64,000 nt of DNA from Cyclaneusma minus (Eukaryota; Ascomycota; Leotiomycetes; Marthamycetales; Marthamycetaceae). Below the pieces are notes generated by a model that worked only from the letters and a program-made list of their open reading frames with translations, was not told where the DNA came from and ran no database searches. The position numbers and the translations under genes are program-made. Below, piece by piece: positions 59,472 to 64,000 of this stretch; the stretch's first letter is position 1; every line of letters begins with the position of its first letter. The stretch lies in NCBI GenBank assembly GCA_037179335.1, contig JAKZHN010000007.1:372001-436000 (forward strand), in the 5' to 3' direction.

Positions 59472-60682
59472 ATGCTTCTGCTTATAATTTATGCGTGGAT
59501 TTAGACAAAATTGCGATGCGTTATGTTGACGAATACTTTGAGGGCTGCAATGTGAATGGGTGACGGTTTGGATGTGGACTTGGGTCTTCGTGCTGCCTTC
59601 ATTGCTTGCATCTTGACGATTCGCGCCTGCGTTCGACGTCCTGATTCTCTACTTCCAGTCCGTGACTGAGTTGATCGATATTGTCGTCGTCATTTGAGTC
59701 CTCGCTGCCAGCTGAGGCATCCCTCCTGCTCTTCTCTGCTCTCTGAGCCGGTGGTAGCCACTATGTGCCTATCTCTGTCCAATGAGTAGTGTAAGTACTT
59801 TCAAGCTCTAGCTGGCTTGGGGTTGTAAGGGAAGTATCGCACTCGGGATATTTCTTCGCGAAACGAAAGTGGCCGGGGTCTGATATTGTCAGGGGTCTGT
59901 GTGGATGGATGAATGCTGACTGTTGACAGCGATGATGATAGCGATCCTCCGTGTGGGGTGCCGGAAAAGTGGGGCCTTGAGAAACCAGAGTGCAGTCCCC
60001 AAACCTCAGCAACCAGCGAAGCAGTGTTCTCGAGAAAGCTATGATGAAACAACTACCATCAGCCATGGCAAGAACCTGTTGTATTCTGTCCATAGGAAAG
60101 AGGAATCCTCCATGCATGAGCTGGAAAAATGTCTCCGCATGTCCCTCTCCCTGAGTGCAGTCTGCTTCGTTTTCCTTTTTTTCCTCCCATGCTTCAGCTG
60201 CTTCAGCTTTTCTCCTTGGTTTTTCATCGGAATATTTCAGCTGAACGGGCTCTTCGCATCTTTGATTCTTCACTCAGTCATTCTTCGCACACGATGTTCT
60301 GCACAGAGCAAGGCGGTTCCGGTATTGCACAATCAGACTGCGTGGCCACATGAAACAACGGCTCTTTGCCCAAGCGCTCCAAGGAGATTCTAGGCTTTTG
60401 TTTCTCATGGCTCAAAGGAGCATCTCAGGTACAACTAGTACTTAGAGCCCGTTCTCCCCGGTCTTTCTTCTTGATGAATTATTCCGGGATCGCTGGTAAA
60501 CATCCATGACGGCTGCCATGTAACAAGGGCGATCAATTCCACCTCTCTTCATCGCGTTGTCCCGCTGCTCATATATGGCCGTTCGTTCCATTCCTTTCCC
60601 CATTCAATCGTTGGAATCACTTCTACACATTCATTATCCCCCTGTTGAACTTCCAAGGTCGTTCCGGCCCCCAACCATCACA
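59472..60682. other. Intergenic, no firmly supported gene
   Basis: Possible short coding piece at 59,941-60,043 (DSDDDSDPPCGVPEKWGLEK) preceded by a good acceptor, and an ATG AGT AG followed by TGTAAG at 59,782, one base off the 8-base first exon pattern. This may be a worn relative of the small genes but is too weak to annotate. The last 100 bases are the leader of the GH43 gene. Confidence 0.3.
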
Positions 60683-61895
60683 ATGTGGTCCCCAAGTCTC
60701 ACCACCCTCCTCGCTCTCACCTCTCTCCTCCCCCGCGTCTTCGCAAACACCTACACGAACCCCATCCGCCCCACCAACGGCTCCGACCCCTTCCTCGTCT
60801 ACACCGGCGGCTACTACTACCTCCTAACCACAACCTGGACCGACATTGAAATAACGCGTTCCACCACCCTCGAAGGCCTATCCACCGCAACCCCCAAGGT
60901 AACCCCTCCCCACCCCTCCCCACCCCTCTCCACCTTTCCTCCCTCTCCTTCCATCACCCTCCTGCCGGCCTAATTTACCTGGTCATTTTGCTTACCTCAA
61001 ACAGGTAATCTACAGCTCCGATGCCACAACCTACTGCTGCAACGTCTGGTCCCCCGAAGTCCACTACCTCGACAGCACCTGGTACATCTACTACACAGCC
61101 GGCGACGCCTCCGACCTCGACGACCAAAACATCCACGTCCTCACCGGCGGTGCCACACCCTGGGATTCCTTCAGCTACACAGGCCAACTCACAACCTCCT
61201 GGTCTATCGACGGCACAGTCTTGCGTTTCAACGACTGGGGCAATTATCTTGCTTTTTCTTGTTTCAATGGAGGCAGTTTGCAGAGTTTGTGTGTGGCGCC
61301 GCTGAATACGCCCACGAGTCTGGGGAGTACGAGTATTATCTCGACGCCGACGGAGAGTTGGGAGGAGGTGAGTGTGGCGGTTAATGAGGCGCCGGCGGCG
61401 CTGTATAATGATGGGAAAACGTTTTTGACGTACTCGGGGAGTTATTGTTGGACTAGCAGCTATGCTCTGGGATTGCTCACCTGGGATGGCGAAACGAACC
61501 CGGCTGAGAGTGCAGCATGGTCCAAGAGCGGCCCTGTTTTCAGCTCCGCGAATGGGAATTATGGGCCAGGGAGTAATGGGTGAGTCCTTTTCCATTCCAA
61601 TCTTTCATCTTGCTATTCTCAGTCTAGCCCGCTGGGGCAGAAGTGTTTGGAGGAGATGAGGTGATTGCTCATGGACTGATGTGCTGACCTGGTGACATAC
61701 AGATTCTTCACGAGCCCAGATGGTACAGAAACGTGGATTGTGTATAACGCGGATGCGAGCTCAGCTGGGGCATGTGATGGGACCAGATATACGAATGCGC
61801 AAGTCCTGGATTTCAACTCGGATGGGACGCCGAGTTTTGGAAGTCCGGTTGCTACGGGCGTGGCTTATGCTGCTCCTGCCGGGGAATCTGGGTGA
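60683..61895 (+). CDS. Secreted GH43-type glycoside hydrolase (arabinofuranosidase/xylosidase-like), 327 residues
   Basis: Exons 60,683-60,898, 61,005-61,579 and 61,703-61,895; the frame holds across both joins and the introns end CAG, the second with CTGAC. Residues 1-21 are a signal peptide (MWSPSLTTLLALTSLLPRVFA). The mature protein starts NTYTNPIRPTNGSDPFLVY, with the NP..G.DP motif that carries the general-base Asp of GH43. Later come NVWSPEVHYLDSTWYIYYTA (W.PE.H), GNYGPGSNGFF and WIVYNADASSAGACDGTR, all characteristic of fungal GH43 beta-propeller enzymes acting on arabinan or arabinoxylan side chains. Length fits a single catalytic domain without a binding module. The exact substrate cannot be read from the sequence. 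I chose this ATG because an upstream in-frame one (60,575) would hide the signal peptide. Confidence 0.88.
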
Positions 61896-63275
61896 TTTGG
61901 ATGTGTGCGAAGCAATGAAGCATGGAGAATTTCGTTGTATATATTGCTGGGCGACGAAGGTTGAGGAAGTCTTTTTGTGATGGGCAGCTTTCCGTGCCAG
62001 AATCTATTGTGATGGTTGGGTCCCAGACACGCCTCGATCCTGGTTCCATGACTCCTGAGGCCCAAATGAAAGACTTCTATTGATCTACGAATGAATCATC
62101 ACCATCATGTCTAGGTGTCAACTCAAGGCTGCCCGCTCGAGTCTGGATTGACTTCTACGTAACAAATACACCAGCTGTGACTACTTTTCGCTCTTTCCCA
62201 AACCATCGGTGACAACCTCTGACTCAAGATGCTTCAAGTCAACATTGTCAGTTCGCGTAACACCGAGAATCTGTATCAGGTTCAATATGTAACATGCCGA
62301 TCGCCGAACGCAGCTCACCGCCACTGAAATTCAAGAGTACCTGTAATTTGTAAATATGACATCCTTTTGAATAGTAACACAGACACGAATACTAATAGCG
62401 AACGTGTAACTTCGACCGGTTCAGAGTCCAGAAGTCTCACGATGATGCAGACTGAGTTATCGATGTAGCAACCTGACGTGAAATGGGATTTGGAAATGGC
62501 GCGAATCCAAGAAGAATGATACCGACGGGGCGTGAGTCTCAGCTGATCACCGAGAAATTGGTTAGGAGTCGACTGATCATATAAAACTGGATGGAATGCC
62601 GGATCTGTAGAGGTGTCACCACCCAAGAAGACTGGTATATAGGAACCGGAACAAAGTTCGTGAAGCATGGGCAATCACGTATTATACCCGCTTTCCACGC
62701 ATCCCAAAACCAAATCTTGTTGGCTGAGAGACCCTCCCTTCTCCCAGTTCCGCGATTTAGGACCTAGCAGATGGACAAACAGGGTTGGAAACTGGTGCAA
62801 GTCGCCCATTACCATGTTTTCTGCCAACTTTTTCAGCACGAGGGAGGATGAAGAAAGTCATTTTGTCGCGGGGAGCCTCTGCTATCACGTGGACCACCAC
62901 GTGGGTGGCTGAAGTCAGATGGTGTGGCTAGGGGTTAGGTGGTTCGGGCGCTGTGTGGCTGTGGTTCCTTTCTATATAGGTATGTATTACTTGGACTTTT
63001 CCCATCATCGTTCTCTTTTTTATCCATATACCCAATACTATAACTGTTATTCGGCTATTCTTTCCTATCCCTGATCTTCGACCGCTCTCAGCCAAGTAGA
63101 TGGTAGAGCTATATGGATCAATTTTGCCGAGATACCCCAAACTTCTGGCCTACATGCTCGCGAAAATGGCATCGCTCGACTCCTAGCACCAATCTCAGTT
63201 CGAATTCTTCTGTCATTTATATGAGTCACCTTTGAATCAAGATAACCTGGTGGGCCTTCAAAATATCGCAGGAGC
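61896..63275. other. Intergenic, no supported gene
   Basis: Short frames on both strands lack protein-like structure. Nothing else recognised. Confidence 0.4.
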
Positions 63276-63400
63276 CAAGAAGTCTGGTGATGGATTTCCA
63301 CCGTAATGGGACGCCTAGCTTTGGAATTCCGGGTCCTATGGCCGTGGCTCATGCGGCTTTGACTGGAGAATATGGCAAGCCTGGGTGTATATACTGCGCG
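63276..63400 (+). pseudogene. Duplicated 3' fragment of a GH43 gene
   Basis: MDFHRNGTPSFGIPGPMAVA followed by HAALTGEYG matches the C-terminus of the GH43 protein (LDFNSDGTPSFGSPVATGVA YAAPAGESG) in the same order. Nothing of the remaining enzyme is recognisable upstream, and the frame starts abruptly. It is a decayed partial copy of this gene or of a close paralogue. Confidence 0.6.
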
Positions 63401-63680
63401 GCACCCAGCACATTTCTTAATGCTCACGCCGCAGATTTGTGTCCATCCGATTTCTCGCGCTTAGCGGAAAAAATTTGTGCTATACTGCGCCTGCTAGTGT
63501 CGCACCTCGCGTCTGGCGATTTCCGTCTGGCGATTTTCTGCTCTGCTTTTTCGCGCTTCGATCTTTCTGCAACCCACGCTCCACACAATCCACTGCTGGC
63601 TCCCTAGCAACCTCAAAACTACCCACATCAACCTCCCAACTCATAACTTGGCATCGAGCTCGAAGATTTGCGTCTCCACA
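63401..63680. other. Promoter/leader of the gene at 63,681
   Basis: No gene is seen. The 3' part is C/T-rich. Confidence 0.4.
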
Positions 63681-64000
63681 ATGAAAAACATGTCTTTGCC
63701 CGAATCTCGTGAAGAGCGCATCGCCAAGCTCGCTCACAATACCTCGATCTACGACAGAGCTCCGAGACTGACCAGTGAGCAGACCGGCAAACCCTTGTCG
63801 GCTCAGAGTCTCTTCATGGCTCAACGCCAGCAGATCGACACGGTGAGGGACTTTGTTCTCTCCCTTCAGTGGGAGAGCGTGAAGCAGCGCCAAGGTCTCG
63901 GAAAATTGAAGAGCGACAAGGAGTCTGCTGATCTGAACACCAAGCTGGGAAACAACTACTCGACGCTCCGCCACGAACTTGCTGCTCTAGAACATTTGTC
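63681..64000 (+). CDS. Hypothetical protein, 5' part (runs off the window)
   Basis: Starts MKNMSLPESREERIAKLAHN and stays open for all remaining 320 bases (106 complete codons). The second ATG (codon 4) could also be used. The sequence is rich in charged and Gln residues with leucines at helical spacing (LFMAQRQQIDTVRDFVLSLQ, LGNNYSTLRHELAALEHL), so a helical or coiled-coil protein is likely. No family recognised and the 3' end is missing. Confidence 0.6.
   Translation, partial: MKNMSLPESREERIAKLAHNTSIYDRAPRLTSEQTGKPLSAQSLFMAQRQQIDTVRDFVLSLQWESVKQRQGLGKLKSDKESADLNTKLGNNYSTLRHELAALEHL

Noticed and set aside
59782..60043. Another gene with an 8-base first exon
   Set aside because: The donor is one base out of place (ATGAGTAG then TGTAAG), and the downstream frame is only about 35 codons.
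59761..60273. Minus-strand 170-codon frame between the bZIP and GH43 genes
   Set aside because: No motif, no splice structure and a Trp/His/Cys-rich composition unlike a real protein; overlapped by equal plus-strand frames.

Overview
The window looks like nuclear DNA of a filamentous ascomycete (Pezizomycotina; a Dothideomycete is my guess, not shown). The evidence is short introns of about 50-135 bases with GT..AG ends and CTAAC/CTGAC branch sites, a GCN4-type bZIP gene, a fungal GH43 enzyme, and a 41-kb AT-rich block of retrotransposon remains whose decay looks like repeat-induced point mutation (RIP).

Layout. (1) 1-6,080: normal base composition. The 3' end of a probable mitochondrial ribosomal protein gene (MRP51 type), the three-exon eS17 ribosomal protein gene, a broken gene carrying a small Tc1/mariner-type MITE, and a long hypothetical gene. 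(2) 6,080-47,055: AT-rich, gene-free block of Ty1/copia and Ty3/gypsy remnants. Between about 24.2 and 41.2 kb I can resolve a three-level nest of copia elements: a plus-strand element split by a minus-strand one, itself split by a second minus-strand one. At 43,936-46,140 lies a younger, richer element with terminal inverted arms of about 800 bases, an internal array of units of about 195 bases, and a 9-base target duplication, so probably a non-autonomous Mutator-like (foldback) element. (3) 47,055-57,000: small genes, of which at least six begin with a coding exon of exactly 8 bases. Five loci (three intact, two broken) are paralogues sharing a C-terminal helical domain of about 110 residues that I do not recognise; one also has a Cys/His zinc-finger-like domain. 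Three further small genes encode short charged proteins. (4) 57,200-64,000: a decayed repeat, a GCN4/CPC1-like bZIP gene, a secreted GH43 glycosidase gene with a second broken copy of its 3' end nearby, and the start of a gene running off the window.

The flanking genes are ordinary housekeeping and hydrolase genes. The strongest candidates for something undescribed are the paralogue cluster next to the AT-rich block with its 8-base first exons, the 19-base repeat shared by the MITE and a divergent promoter, and the foldback element. Exon coordinates were worked out by hand from splice signals and frame; no database search was possible.
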